A stretch of 64,000 nucleotides of DNA. Origin: Sphingobium sp. TKS (lineage in GTDB: Bacteria; Pseudomonadota; Alphaproteobacteria; Sphingomonadales; Sphingomonadaceae). The DNA lies in contig NZ_CP005083.1 in assembly GCF_001563265.1 (NCBI RefSeq), positions 3,723,001-3,787,000 on the forward strand. The letters are read 5' to 3'. Position numbers and translations under genes: made by a program. A model generated the notes under the pieces. The model did not search any database and was not told the DNA's origin. It saw only the letters and a list, made by a program, of their open reading frames with translations. This document shows positions 1 through 9,253 of the stretch, piece by piece; positions within the stretch are counted from its first letter, which is position 1; the number at the start of each line of letters is the position of its first letter.

Positions 1-2304
1 GCCATGGCGGTGCTGCTGGACCAGTACATCCGCCGCGGGCACCGGGCGGCCATAGACATAGCCCTGAATATGGCTGCACCCCAGATTGCGGATCAAAGCG
101 AGCTCGTCCTGCGTCTCCGCGCCTTCCGCCGTGGTGTCCATGCCCAGCGCCTCGGCCAGGCTGACGATCGCCTTGATGATCGCGCTGTTGGGGCTGCCCT
201 TGATCGCGGCGCCACGCACGAAACTCTGGTCGATCTTGATCTTGTCGAACGGCGCTTTCTTCAAATAGCCGAGCGAGGAATAGCCGGTGCCGAAATCGTC
301 CAGCGCCAGGCGCACGCCAATGCCCTTCAGCCGCGAAAACATCGAATCCGTGCCGTCATCATCGTTCAGGAACACGCTTTCGGTGATCTCCAGTTCCAGC
401 CGCTGGGGCGCCAGGCCCGAGGCCGCGAGTGCATTCATCACGATCGAAGGCAGGCCCGGATTGGCGAACTGGATCGGGGAGACGTTGACCGCCACCCGCA
501 CGCCATCGGTCCATTGCGCCGCATCCCGGCAGGCGGTGCGAAGCACCCATTCACCGATCGGGCCGATCAGGCCGCTTTCCTCCGCGATCGGCACGAACAG
601 GGTGGGCGAAATCGCGCCGCGCACCGGATGCTGCCAGCGCAACAACGCTTCATAGCCGGTGATCTGCTCGGTCCTGGAGCAGACGACAGGCTGGTAGACG
701 AGATGCAGGCTGTTTTCGACCAGCGCCTTGCGCAGATCCTCCTCCAACTGGCGGCGATCCTCCGCATCGGCGTGCATTTCCGGCGAATAGAAGCGGTAAA
801 CGCCGCGCCCGTCGCCCTTGGCCGCATAGAGCGCCAGATCGGCGTTGCGGATCAATTCCTCTGCGGTGACGCCGTCCTGCGGGCAGAAGGAAATGCCGAT
901 CGACACGCCGATGACGACCGCCGTATTCCCTATCGTATAGGGTTGGGACACGTCGGTGATGATCGCCCGCGCCAGATGATCCAGCGTGATCTTGTCGGGC
1001 CGGCTAGGCAGCAGAATCTTGAATTCGTCGCCGCCCTGACGGCCGACCAGCCCCTTGTCCCCGACCACGCGCCGGATGCGCTCGCTCACCTGGCGCAACA
1101 GCGCGTCGCCCGCCGGATGACCGAGCGTGTCGTTGACGATCTTGAACCGGTCGAGGTCCAGCATCATCAGCGTGCAGTCCCGGGGTTGCCCCTTCTTGCC
1201 CGCGACCGCCTGCTCCAGCGAGCGCATCATCTGCACCCGGTTGGCAAGCCCGGTCAGCGAGTCATATTGGGCGAGCCGCGTCACCTCCGCCTGGCTGCGG
1301 CGCATTTCGGTGAGGTCGGTGCCGCTGCCCCGGAAGCCGTGGAACTGGCCGAATTCGTTGAACACCGGCTGGCCGGAGATCGACCACCAGCGTTCATCCT
1401 TCGTCATGGCGGCACGGACCGGAATTTCGGCAAAGCCGGTGCGCGCCGACAGATGGAAACCCAATGTGCGCTCGCCATCGCCGTCCTGCCGGTCGCCGGG
1501 GCGGATGATCTCCGTGATCGGACGGCCGATCAGCGCCTCATTGCTTAGGTCGAGCGTGCGGACCAGCGTATCGGAAATATAGGCGATGCAGCCATGGCGA
1601 TCGGTTTCCCAGAACCAGCCGCGGCCCGATTGTTCATATTCGTGCAGCAACCGATCGGATCGCTGGGCGCGCAAGTCGCGCTGATGGAAGGCGATGGCGC
1701 GATTCATGTCGGCATTCGCCTGACGCAGCGCGGCGATGAGCATCACCGCGATGCAACTGATCAACAGGCCGATCTGCGCGAAATCCCCCCGATGCAGGAC
1801 GGAGGCGATCAGCAGGCCGCAAAAATAGCTGACCCCCAGCAAGCGCCGGTCACCGAAGATCGACACCGCCATCAGCGCGACCGCCATTTCCGCCGCCAGG
1901 TTGCGGGATAGCGCGCCCACGATCAGCGATGGCCCCAGCATCAGGCTGAAGCTCAGGCCCGAGAGCAGCACCATGGGCAGCATCAGCCATTTCTGGTGAT
2001 GCGGCCGCAGGCGCTGAAAGCGCGCGCCGCGGGGGGCCACGATCGCGACGCCATCCACCAGCAGCATGGCGGACAGGGCGACGGCATGGCCGATATTGTC
2101 CGCTTCGTAAAAGGGGACATGCAGCAGGGCGGTGATGCACAGTTTGCCCAGCAGGACCAGCGGCCAGAGCCGGGCGATATGGACGAAGGTGCCGGAAATC
2201 CACGAAGCGTCGACCGACGCCCCGCTCTCGGCCAAGCCGAGGGCCGCGACGAGGTCGGTTCGCCGCGATTGCAGTTCCGCCAGATTCGTCCGCAAGGAAG
2301 TCAT
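1..2304 (-). CDS. Membrane-anchored PAS-GGDEF-EAL cyclic-di-GMP enzyme (C-terminus cut by window edge)
   Basis: The minus-strand frame is open from ATG at 2304 to the left edge (768 residues). The N-terminal ~200 residues contain several hydrophobic segments (about residues 40-195, likely 5-6 membrane helices). A PAS-like sensor domain with a WFWETD-type start follows, then a GGDEF diguanylate cyclase domain (DLDRFK, then GGDEF near residue 423) and an EAL phosphodiesterase domain (EALLRW near residue 550, DDFGTGYSSL later). The four residues at the usual inhibitory RxxD site before GGDEF read GDKG, so product feedback through the I-site is probably absent. It is expected to make and/or degrade c-di-GMP at the inner membrane in response to an unknown signal. 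Both catalytic signatures look intact, so the net activity cannot be told. The EAL domain is nearly complete; perhaps only the last few residues are missing. Confidence 0.93.
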   Translation of the reverse strand, partial: MTSLRTNLAELQSRRTDLVAALGLAESGASVDASWISGTFVHIARLWPLVLLGKLCITALLHVPFYEADNIGHAVALSAMLLVDGVAIVAPRGARFQRLRPHHQKWLMLPMVLLSGLSFSLMLGPSLIVGALSRNLAAEMAVALMAVSIFGDRRLLGVSYFCGLLIASVLHRGDFAQIGLLISCIAVMLIAALRQANADMNRAIAFHQRDLRAQRSDRLLHEYEQSGRGWFWETDRHGCIAYISDTLVRTLDLSNEALIGRPITEIIRPGDRQDGDGERTLGFHLSARTGFAEIPVRAAMTKDERWWSISGQPVFNEFGQFHGFRGSGTDLTEMRRSQAEVTRLAQYDSLTGLANRVQMMRSLEQAVAGKKGQPRDCTLMMLDLDRFKIVNDTLGHPAGDALLRQVSERIRRVVGDKGLVGRQGGDEFKILLPSRPDKITLDHLARAIITDVSQPYTIGNTAVVIGVSIGISFCPQDGVTAEELIRNADLALYAAKGDGRGVYRFYSPEMHADAEDRRQLEEDLRKALVENSLHLVYQPVVCSRTEQITGYEALLRWQHPVRGAISPTLFVPIAEESGLIGPIGEWVLRTACRDAAQWTDGVRVAVNVSPIQFANPGLPSIVMNALAASGLAPQRLELEITESVFLNDDDGTDSMFSRLKGIGVRLALDDFGTGYSSLGYLKKAPFDKIKIDQSFVRGAAIKGSPNSAIIKAIVSLAEALGMDTTAEGAETQDELALIRNLGCSHIQGYVYGRPVPAADVLVQQHRHG

Positions 2305-2422
2305 ATTTCCTGCGTAACGGGAAGAGATTGAAAGAAACTTACCCGCTTGGCGGCAGACCGATCCTTCAGAGCAAGGTCAACCGAAGGCGGGTGGGAAGGT
2401 GGAGAGGGGCTCTCGCAAATCC

Positions 2423-2448
2423 GTCATCCCAGCGAACGCTGGGATGAC
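2423..2448. repeat. REP-like perfect palindrome
   Basis: GTCATCCCAGCG, a 2-base loop, then its exact reverse complement. It lies between the convergent ends/starts of the GGDEF/EAL gene and dnaN. This is the widespread repeat that, when translated, gives a VIPANAG-type peptide in many bacterial genomes. It could also act as a transcription terminator downstream of dnaN. Confidence 0.75.
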
Positions 2449-2480
2449 CATGTTATCAATGCCCGATCGCAGCCAAACCC

Positions 2481-3593
2481 TCAGACGCGCATCGGCATCA
2501 GCACGTAAAGCGCCGGGCTGCGGTCGTCCTCGCGGATCAGCGTCGGCGCGGCGGCGTCGGCCAAATGCAGCTCGACCAGATCGCTGTCGATCTGGCCCAA
2601 TATGTCGAGCAGATAGCGAGCGTTGAAGCCGATGTCGAAACCCTCGCCCTGGAAGGCGCCAGGAACTTCTTCCGCCGCCGTGCCGTTTTCAGGGCTGGTG
2701 ACGGAGAGCGTGATCTTGTCGCGGTCCAGCGTCATCTTGACCGCACGGGTCTTTTCGGTGGCGATGGTGGCGACGCGGTCCACGCCTTCCTCGAAGCTGC
2801 GCGGGTCGATCTTGAGCAGCTTGTCGTTGGCGGTCGGAATGACGCGACTGTAATCGGGGAAGGTGCCGTCGATCAGCTTGCTGGTCAGGATCGCGCTACC
2901 AAGGCCAAAGCGGATCTTGCTGGCGGACAGCGAAATCTGGACCGAGCCTTCGACCTCGTCGAGCAGCTTGCGGAGTTCACCGATGCACTTGCGGGGTATG
3001 ATGATGCCCGGCATGCCGTCGGCGCCATCGGGACGCGGCACGGTGACGCGGGCGAGGCGATGGCCGTCGGTGGCGGCGGCCTTCAGCACCGGCTGGCCGT
3101 CATCCGAAACATGGAAATAAATGCCGTTGAGGTAATAGCGCGTCTCTTCGGTCGAGATGGCGAAGCGCGTCTTGTCGATGATCTGCTTCAGCGTCTCGGC
3201 CGGCAGTTCGAAGCTGGTCGGCAGGTCGCCTTCCGCGATCACCGGGAAATCGTCGCGCGGCAGGGTCGACAGGTTGAAGCGGGCGCGGCCCGCCTGGATC
3301 AGCATCTTGCCCTCGGCCGCCTGGAGCGACACCTGCGACCCTTCGGGCAGCTTGCGGGCGATGTCGAACAAGGTGTGGGCGGAAATGGTGGTCGCGCCAG
3401 GCTGTTCCACCTGCGCCGAAACGCTTTCGACGATCTGGAGGTCGAGGTCGGTCGCCATCAGCTTGATCGCGCCATCCGCCGATGCTTCGATCAGCACGTT
3501 GGACAGGATCGGAATCGTGTTGCGCCGCTCGACCACCGACTGGACGTGGCTGAGGCTCTTGAGCAGCGTTGCGCGTTCGATGGTGGCCTTCAT
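2481..3593 (-). CDS. dnaN: DNA polymerase III beta sliding clamp
   Basis: This 370-residue protein has the usual length for the beta clamp. The start was placed at the ATG at 3593, giving the family N-terminus MKATIERATLLKSLSHVQSV and internal RRNTIPILSNVLI; a longer frame upstream has no family similarity. It ends in the typical clamp C-terminus (LYVLMPMRV). Three clamp domains are expected. The protein encircles DNA and tethers the replicative polymerase and other DNA enzymes. It is not beside dnaA; recF lies about 11 kb away in this same window, on the same strand. The hairpin at 2423-2448 lies just downstream. Confidence 0.98.
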   Translation of the reverse strand: MKATIERATLLKSLSHVQSVVERRNTIPILSNVLIEASADGAIKLMATDLDLQIVESVSAQVEQPGATTISAHTLFDIARKLPEGSQVSLQAAEGKMLIQAGRARFNLSTLPRDDFPVIAEGDLPTSFELPAETLKQIIDKTRFAISTEETRYYLNGIYFHVSDDGQPVLKAAATDGHRLARVTVPRPDGADGMPGIIIPRKCIGELRKLLDEVEGSVQISLSASKIRFGLGSAILTSKLIDGTFPDYSRVIPTANDKLLKIDPRSFEEGVDRVATIATEKTRAVKMTLDRDKITLSVTSPENGTAAEEVPGAFQGEGFDIGFNARYLLDILGQIDSDLVELHLADAAAPTLIREDDRSPALYVLMPMRV

Positions 3594-3762
3594 GTCCCTG
3601 TTCTGTCCGTTTCTTTTCTGCGCAAAGCCCGAACTCAGTCGAATCCGGGCGACAATGATGGATGATCCTTCATAGCCGCTGTTGCGGCTTGGGCAAGCGT
3701 TCGGTGCGCCTTTCGTTTCGACCGGGGTTGCAAAAGGGAACAGCATAGGCTTTGCGGGGGAT

Positions 3763-4242
3763 GTGAAACGCTTGGCCGCCCTCGCCCTTCCCCTGTTGAT
3801 GCTTGGCGTGACGGCTGAGGCGCGCGATTCATTGGGCGTTTTCGATGCCTGGGGCGCGTTCCGCGATACGGCCAGCCCGCGCTGCTATGCCATAGCCATG
3901 CCGGTGACGGCGAAGTCGGAGGGCTTTGCCGCGGTCGGGAGCTGGCCGCGCCAGCGCGTGCGCGGTCAGGTGCATTTTCGCTTGAGCCGGATGCGGGCAG
4001 ATGAGGCTGCGGTGATTTTGAATGTAGGCGACCGGCGTTTTACGCTGGTGGCGGGGCAAGTCGACGCCTGGGCGCCCGATGCGCGGGCAGACGCGGCGAT
4101 CATCGCGGCGATGCGCTCCGCGACGAGCATGAGCGTGCAGACGCGGGATGCGCGTGGGCGGGGTTTTGCCGACACCTATGCGCTGCGCGGGGCGGCTACG
4201 GCGATCGATGCGGCAGCGCTGGGGTGCGCGCGGTTGCGCTAG
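3763..4242 (+). CDS. Secreted IalB-like protein (invasion-associated locus B family, tentative)
   Basis: A 159-residue protein from a GTG start at 3763, chosen because it yields a clean signal peptide ([20 protein letters not shown]). The mature part begins [12 protein letters not shown] and contains a cysteine in [10 protein letters not shown] and another near the C-terminus (LGCARLR), the pattern of IalB-like periplasmic proteins. The role is unknown; IalB-type proteins are periplasmic/outer-membrane associated. It lies directly upstream of rlmN on the same strand, so the two may be co-transcribed. The family call is from recognised pattern only. Confidence 0.7.
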   Translation: MKRLAALALPLLMLGVTAEARDSLGVFDAWGAFRDTASPRCYAIAMPVTAKSEGFAAVGSWPRQRVRGQVHFRLSRMRADEAAVILNVGDRRFTLVAGQVDAWAPDARADAAIIAAMRSATSMSVQTRDARGRGFADTYALRGAATAIDAAALGCARLR

Positions 4243-4289
4243 AAACGCGCCGCTTTAAAAATGCGCGAAAATCGGCTATGGGCGCGGCC

Positions 4290-5549
4290 ATGCAGACAGC
4301 CGCCAACCCCTTGATGCCGATTCCCGGCCTTATCGATCCTGTGCCCGTACCTCGTGCGGTGACACCTCGCGAGGATGGGCGCGTCGACCTGACGGGGCTG
4401 TCGCGCCCCCAGATGAAGGGCGCGCTGGAAGAAGCCGGGCTCGATCAGAAGCAGGCGAAGCTGCGCTCCAAGCAGCTTTTCCACTGGCTCTATCATCGCG
4501 GTGAAACGGATTTCGACGCGATGACCGACCTCGCCAAGCCGATGCGCGGCTGGATGGCGGAGCGCTTCGTCGTCGGCCGTCCGCAGGTGGTCGAGGCGCA
4601 GGTATCGAGCGACGGCACGCGCAAATGGCTGCTGCGGTCGGACGATGGGCAGGATTATGAGATGGTGTTCATCCCGGACGCGGACCGGGGGACGCTCTGC
4701 GTTTCCAGCCAGGTGGGGTGTACGCTCAACTGCCGTTTCTGCCATACCGGCACGATGCGGCTGGTCCGGAACCTGACGCCGGGCGAGATCGTGGGTCAGG
4801 TCATGCTGGCCCGCGATGCGCTGGGCGAATGGCCCAAGGGGAGCATGGCCTCGGCCAATGACGATGAGGCGGACGACGCGTCGCAATATTCGCCGGACGG
4901 ACGGATGCTGACCAACATCGTGATGATGGGCATGGGCGAGCCGCTCTATAATTTCGACCATGTGCGCGACGCGCTGAAGGTCGTGATGGATGGCGATGGG
5001 CTAGCGCTTTCGAAGCGGCGGATTACCCTCTCCACCTCCGGCGTGGTGCCGATGATGGCGCGGGCAGGCGAGGAGATCGGCGTGACCCTGGCCGTATCGC
5101 TCCATGCCGTGACCAAGGATGTGCGCGACGAGCTGGTGCCGCTCAACAAGAAATATGGCATCGAGCAGTTGTTGCAGGCCTGCGCCGACTATCCGAACGC
5201 GAACAATGCGCGGCGCATCACCTTCGAATATGTGATGATCAAGGACAAGAATGACAGCGATGACGATGCGCGTGAGCTGGTCCGGCTGCTCCGCCAGTAT
5301 AAGCTGCCCGCCAAGGTCAATCTGATCCCGTTCAATCCCTGGCCGGGCACGGACTATGAATGCTCGACGCCCGAGCGGATTCGCGCTTTCAGCAGCATCG
5401 TGTTCGAAGGCGGAATCAGCGCGCCGGTGCGCACGCCGCGCGGGCGGGACATCATGGCCGCCTGCGGGCAGCTCAAATCCGCTTCGGAGAAGAAGAGCCG
5501 GGCCGAGCTGGATCGGCTCGCCGCGGAGAAGCAAGCCGCGCTCGGATAG
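4290..5549 (+). CDS. rlmN: Dual-specificity 23S rRNA A2503 / tRNA A37 C2-methyltransferase RlmN
   Basis: This radical-SAM enzyme methylates C2 of A2503 in 23S rRNA and A37 in some tRNAs. The cluster motif CTLNCRFC (CxxxCxxC), the [10 protein letters not shown] glycine-rich SAM motif, and LSTSGVVP are all visible. The second catalytic cysteine is expected in the C-terminal [15 protein letters not shown], and this is present. The start was placed at ATG 4290 ([13 protein letters not shown], 419 residues); ATG 4278 is an alternative. An insertion rich in acidic residues (near [12 protein letters not shown]) follows the cluster motif, as often seen in sphingomonad RlmN. A rho-independent terminator at 5591 closes the unit. 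Confidence 0.97.
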   Translation: MQTAANPLMPIPGLIDPVPVPRAVTPREDGRVDLTGLSRPQMKGALEEAGLDQKQAKLRSKQLFHWLYHRGETDFDAMTDLAKPMRGWMAERFVVGRPQVVEAQVSSDGTRKWLLRSDDGQDYEMVFIPDADRGTLCVSSQVGCTLNCRFCHTGTMRLVRNLTPGEIVGQVMLARDALGEWPKGSMASANDDEADDASQYSPDGRMLTNIVMMGMGEPLYNFDHVRDALKVVMDGDGLALSKRRITLSTSGVVPMMARAGEEIGVTLAVSLHAVTKDVRDELVPLNKKYGIEQLLQACADYPNANNARRITFEYVMIKDKNDSDDDARELVRLLRQYKLPAKVNLIPFNPWPGTDYECSTPERIRAFSSIVFEGGISAPVRTPRGRDIMAACGQLKSASEKKSRAELDRLAAEKQAALG

Positions 5550-5590
5550 AGCGGGGCTGATGATCCGCGCCTCTCATGGCGCGAGACGGA

Positions 5591-5619
5591 AACCCCGCCC
5601 GGAACGGCGGGGTTTTTCT
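5591..5619 (+). terminator. Rho-independent terminator of rlmN
   Basis: AACCCCGCC / GGCGGGGTT stem with a short loop followed by a T-rich run (TTTTTCTT). It sits 40 bases after the rlmN stop. Confidence 0.85.
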
Positions 5620-5657
5620 TGTGAGTTTCGTCCGGGCGGCATGAGAAGGATGGAATT

Positions 5658-6083
5658 ATGACGGACGAAGAGATTGAACGGATCGCGACGGGCTTTTGTG
5701 CGCGGACGCTGCCCAAGGAGGAGTGGACCCATATGGCCCATTTCTCGACGGCCTTATGGCTGATACTGCGGCGGCCGGATGTCATGCCTGAGCGCGACAT
5801 GCCGGGGATGATCGCGGCCTATAATGAGAGCGTGGGCGGCGTGAACAACGACATGTCGGGCTATCATGAGACGATCACGCAGGCGTCGCTGAGCGCGGCG
5901 CGAGCGATCCTGGCGGGCTTGCTGGAAGGCGTGACGCCGGGCGAGGCCTTTGCGGCGCTGATGAACTCGCCCATGGCCGACAAGGACTGGCTGTTTGCCT
6001 ATTGGTCGCGCGAGCGGCTGATGTCGGTGGAGGCGCGGCGGACGTGGGTGGAGCCGGACCTCAAGCCCCTGCCCTGGGCATAG
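5658..6083 (+). CDS. Conserved hypothetical protein with EEWTHMAHF motif
   Basis: A 141-residue soluble protein starting MTDEEIERIA with no signal peptide or membrane segment. The most striking stretch is KEEWTHMAHFSTALW near residue 25, with closely spaced His and Trp residues. I recognise this type of short protein as a recurring unannotated family in proteobacteria but cannot assign a function. It lies between two strong terminators and is probably transcribed alone. Codon use matches its neighbours. Confidence 0.75.
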   Translation: MTDEEIERIATGFCARTLPKEEWTHMAHFSTALWLILRRPDVMPERDMPGMIAAYNESVGGVNNDMSGYHETITQASLSAARAILAGLLEGVTPGEAFAALMNSPMADKDWLFAYWSRERLMSVEARRTWVEPDLKPLPWA

Positions 6084-6086
6084 AAA

Positions 6087-6114
6087 AAGGGCGGCCCCGG
6101 CTGGGACCGCCCTT
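6087..6114. terminator. Bidirectional hairpin terminator
   Basis: AAGGGCGG … CCGCCCTT stem between the convergent hypothetical gene (stop 6083) and the beta-barrel gene (stop 6137). A-run on the left and T/C-run on the right suit termination from either side. Confidence 0.75.
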
Positions 6115-6136
6115 CCCCTGTTCTATCCGAGAGGGA

Positions 6137-6649
6137 TTAGAAACGGAAGCCGATGCCGACGACGCCAGCGTCACGGCCGCCGATGCCATCTTCATACTCG
6201 CTGCGCTGATATTCAGCCGAGATGTAGGTGTTGCCGGTCACCGCGAATTCCGCGCCGCCACCGTAACGCACGCCTTCGAACGAACCGCCAGCGTTGCTGT
6301 TCGATACTTCGATGCGGGTGTTGGCATAGCCGACCTTGCCGAACGCCAGGATGCGCGGGGTCACGACATAGCCGAGACGGACCGAAGCGGCGAGGTCACG
6401 GCTGATTTCCGTGCCGCCGGCGCCGACGGTGGTGTCATTGAGCGACACTTCCGGGCCGAAGGTGATGCGCGGAGCGACGGCCAGATCATAGCCGGTCGAC
6501 ACGCCGTAAGCGAAGCCGTCTTCGCCGCCCAGCTTGTCATAGCCCAGCGTCACGCCAGCGCGCGGACCGGTGAAGGGCGCAGCATCCTGAGCGAAAGCGG
6601 GAGCAGAAACAGCGGCAGCAGCAAGGGCTGCGAAAATCACAGTCTTCAT
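6137..6649 (-). CDS. Small outer-membrane beta-barrel protein (paralogue 1)
   Basis: A 170-residue protein with a clear signal peptide (MKTVIFAALAAAAVSAPAFAQ). The rest alternates hydrophobic and polar residues with Gly/Tyr-rich turns and ends in the outer-membrane signature GIGFRF (C-terminal Phe). This matches the OmpW/OmpA-barrel-like porin family ("outer membrane beta-barrel protein"). It is about two-thirds identical by eye to the gene at 6958-7464, so the pair arose by tandem duplication. The role is unknown; such proteins are often abundant surface barrels or immunogens. Confidence 0.88.
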   Translation of the reverse strand: MKTVIFAALAAAAVSAPAFAQDAAPFTGPRAGVTLGYDKLGGEDGFAYGVSTGYDLAVAPRITFGPEVSLNDTTVGAGGTEISRDLAASVRLGYVVTPRILAFGKVGYANTRIEVSNSNAGGSFEGVRYGGGAEFAVTGNTYISAEYQRSEYEDGIGGRDAGVVGIGFRF

Positions 6650-6957
6650 AAAATCCTCATATTACGAGAAACGCACAGTCCATGAACTGGACAGGCGTTT
6701 TGTTCTTTTTACGGGATGGCGTTGCACTTGATTATTTCATCGCCATTTGGAACACCGATTTTTATTCGGCTTATCCTCCCGTCCTGCACGCAGCGATGTG
6801 TGTCGCTGACGGCGCGCATATGTAACGTGATCGTCATTGTTGCAAGTTGGATATGAACTTTACAAATGTGTGATGCTTTTTCGCAACAGTCTGACTTTGC
6901 ATGAAAATAGGGCGGCCCCGACGGAACCGCCCCTTTTCGTCCATAATGGACATTAGG
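6650..6957. other. Intergenic region between the two barrel genes
   Basis: About 300 bases with no gene. It carries the promoter region of the 6137-6649 gene and, at 6910-6932, a GGGCGG / CCGCCC hairpin with a T-rich tail on the minus strand that should terminate the upstream paralogue. The stretch 6720-6900 is clearly more AT-rich than its surroundings, in keeping with a strong promoter. Confidence 0.6.
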
Positions 6958-7464
6958 TCAGAAACGGAAACCGACGCCGACCACGCCAGCGTCACGGCCA
7001 CCGAAATTATCTTCATATTCGGTGCGCTGATATTCAGCCGAAATATAGGTGCGCGGCGTCACCGAATATTCCAGGCCGCCGCCATAGCGCACGCCTTCCA
7101 GCGTCTGGTGATCGCCGGGGATTTCGAAGCGGCTGTTGGCATAGCCGACCTTGCCGAACGCCAGCACCTGCGGGGTCACGACATAGCCGAGGCGCACCGA
7201 AGCGGCGAGATCGCGGCTGGCATCGACGCCGCCGAACTCAGCGGTGGACTCGCTCAGGGACACTTCCGGACCAAAAGTGATGCGCGGGGTGACGGCCAGG
7301 TCATAGCCGGTCGACACGCCATAGCTGAAACCGTCGCTGCCCTGGACCTTGTCATAGCCCAAGGTAATGCCAGCCCGAGGACCAGTAAAAGGTGCAGTAT
7401 CCTGAGCAAAAGCGGGAACAGAAACAGTGACAGCAGCAATAGCTGCGAGAATCGCAGTCTTCAT
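6958..7464 (-). CDS. Small outer-membrane beta-barrel protein (paralogue 2)
   Basis: A 168-residue protein starting MKTAILAAIAAVTVSVPAFAQ, with the same architecture as the neighbour: signal peptide, TGPRAGITLGYDK start of the barrel, and C-terminal VGVGFRF. The start at 7464 was preferred over an ATG four codons upstream because it matches the paralogue's N-terminus. It differs from paralogue 1 mainly in surface-loop positions (for example QGSDGF versus GGEDGF, and PGDHQT versus NSNAGG). It has its own terminator, so the two copies can be regulated separately. Confidence 0.88.
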   Translation of the reverse strand: MKTAILAAIAAVTVSVPAFAQDTAPFTGPRAGITLGYDKVQGSDGFSYGVSTGYDLAVTPRITFGPEVSLSESTAEFGGVDASRDLAASVRLGYVVTPQVLAFGKVGYANSRFEIPGDHQTLEGVRYGGGLEYSVTPRTYISAEYQRTEYEDNFGGRDAGVVGVGFRF

Positions 7465-7756
7465 GATATTCCTCATTGGCTTATCTGATACCCTGAACCG
7501 GGCAGGGATTATCTATGGCTTCAATCAGTTTTTAAAAAGGACTGATCTGTAAAATATTTTCGATCTTATCCCTCTTGAAATATGATGGAATCCATCCATG
7601 CGAACTTCAAAATCCGGAAGCGTTACTTGGTCCCGGCAGCGGCGCTTATGGACCCGGAATCTGGCTCCCACATGAACGGAATCATGAAAAAGAATTCATG
7701 CGCGCAGCATCGCCATCCTTTTTGACGCCGCTGGTGCAAAAGGGTAACAGTCGCCT

Positions 7757-8473
7757 ATGGATAGCGCCTTGTCCGATCCGAAACTGGTGCTGCGCCACAG
7801 CTTGCCGACGCGTCTGTGGCATTGGCTGAACGCGGCGCTGCTCTATGTGCTGTTCACCAGCGGGTTGGGCATCTTCAACGCGCATCCCCGGCTCTATTGG
7901 GGGCAATATGGCGCGAATTTCGACCACCCCTGGCTGACGCTGGAGCGCTTCGGCGGCTGGATCACCCTGCCCGCTCATTATAATCTGGCGATGTCGCGGC
8001 ACTGGCACCTGACCGCCGCGCCGATCTTCGCCTTTGCGCTGCTCTTCTACATGCTCTGGAGCCTGTTCGGGCGGCATCTGGCGCGCGACCTCGCCTTCCG
8101 GCGCGGGGAACTGGCGCCCCGCCATGTCTGGCAGGACATCAGGGATCATGCCCGGCTGCGCTTTCCTACGGGGGAAGCGGCGCTGCGCTACAATGTGTTG
8201 CAGAAGGCAAGCTATATCGGCGTGATCTTCGTCGCGCTGCCGCTCATCATCCTGACGGGGCTCACCATGTCGCCCGGCATGAACGCGGCCTGGCCCTGGC
8301 TGGTCGAACTGTTCGGCGGAAGGCAGTCGGCGCGATCGATCCACTTCATCGCCGCCTTCGCCCTGGCGGCCTTCTTCCTGGTGCATATGTTGATGGTGCT
8401 GCTGGCGGGGCCGCTAAACGAGATTCGGTCGATGATCAGCGGGCGCTACCGGCTGCCGGAGGCGCGGCGATGA
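7757..8473 (+). CDS. Cytochrome b561-type membrane subunit paired with a molybdopterin enzyme
   Basis: A 238-residue integral membrane protein with four hydrophobic segments and conserved His residues near helix ends (LRHSLPTRLWHWLNAALLYV at the N-terminus; MSRHWHLTAAPIF; RSIHFIAAFALAAFFLVHM). These are the haem-b ligand pattern of the Ni/Fe-hydrogenase cytochrome b / cytochrome b561 family. Its stop overlaps the start of the molybdopterin oxidoreductase by four bases, so the two are translationally coupled. It likely carries electrons between the quinone pool and the periplasmic molybdoenzyme. Confidence 0.9.
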   Translation: MDSALSDPKLVLRHSLPTRLWHWLNAALLYVLFTSGLGIFNAHPRLYWGQYGANFDHPWLTLERFGGWITLPAHYNLAMSRHWHLTAAPIFAFALLFYMLWSLFGRHLARDLAFRRGELAPRHVWQDIRDHARLRFPTGEAALRYNVLQKASYIGVIFVALPLIILTGLTMSPGMNAAWPWLVELFGGRQSARSIHFIAAFALAAFFLVHMLMVLLAGPLNEIRSMISGRYRLPEARR

Positions 8474-9222
8474 GCCTGATCCTGAGCCGCCGGGCGTTGG
8501 TCCTGGGCGCCGCCGCGACGCTGGCGGGCTGCGACCGGCTGGCAAGCAACGAGACGGTACGGGAAGCGTTGTTTTCTGCCGAGAATTTCCATAAATGGGC
8601 GCAGCGCAGTCTGATGGCCCGCGACGCGCTGGCCCATGAATTTCGCCCGGACCAGATCTCCCCCTTCTTCCGGCCCAACGGCACCGCCAACCCCAATACG
8701 CCCGAATATAGGGCGCTATGGCGCAGCGGCTTTGCCGACTGGCGATTGCGGGTCGGCGGGCTGGTCGCGCGGCCCCTATCCCTGTCGCTAGCTGACCTCC
8801 ATGCCCTTCCCCATCGCGAGCAGATCACGCGGCATGACTGTGTCGAGGGATGGAGCGCCATCGGCAAATGGCGCGGCGTGCCGTTGAAGCCGATCCTTGA
8901 AGCGGCACGACTACGGGAAGGCGCGCGCTACATCGTCTTTCACTGCGCCGACGATATGGGCGGCGGGCGCGGCTATTATGAAAGCATCGATCTGATGGAC
9001 GCCTTCCACCCGCAGACCATCCTCGCTTTCGCGCTCAACGACCAGCCTTTGCGCGTCGCCAATGGCGCGCCGCTCAGGCTGCGGGTGGAACGGCAATTGG
9101 GCTACAAGCAGGCGAAATATTTGATGCAGATTGAGGCGGTTGCGTCGTTGGACGGCATCGGCAGGGGCAAGGGCGGCTTCTGGGAAGACCATGCCGGCTA
9201 TGATTGGTATGCCGGCATTTGA
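8470..9222 (+). CDS. Exported sulfite-oxidase-like molybdopterin oxidoreductase
   Basis: A 250-residue protein of the oxidoreductase molybdopterin-binding family. The N-terminus has a twin-arginine pair (SRRALVLGAAATLAGC) running straight into a lipobox-like LAGC, so it may be a Tat-exported lipoprotein. The putative molybdenum-ligating Cys is in RHDCVEGWSAIG near residue 118. The following DLMDAFHPQTILAFALNDQPL and GAPLRLRVERQLGYKQAKY blocks are typical of the sulfite oxidase fold. It is coupled to the cytochrome b gene by a 4-base overlap. The substrate is unknown; a periplasmic sulfite or sulfoxide is a reasonable guess. Confidence 0.9.
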   Translation: MSLILSRRALVLGAAATLAGCDRLASNETVREALFSAENFHKWAQRSLMARDALAHEFRPDQISPFFRPNGTANPNTPEYRALWRSGFADWRLRVGGLVARPLSLSLADLHALPHREQITRHDCVEGWSAIGKWRGVPLKPILEAARLREGARYIVFHCADDMGGGRGYYESIDLMDAFHPQTILAFALNDQPLRVANGAPLRLRVERQLGYKQAKYLMQIEAVASLDGIGRGKGGFWEDHAGYDWYAGI

Positions 9223-9253
9223 CGCGGGCGGAACGACCTGACAGGGTAGCCCC

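Noticed and set aside
4..1548. Long plus-strand open frame
   Set aside because: Antisense shadow of the GGDEF/EAL gene; no family features, while the minus strand shows all domain motifs.
2565..3665. 366-residue plus-strand frame
   Set aside because: Shadow of dnaN.
7575..7829. 84-residue plus-strand frame before the cytochrome gene
   Set aside because: No ribosome site and it overlaps the real start at 7757 in a different frame.
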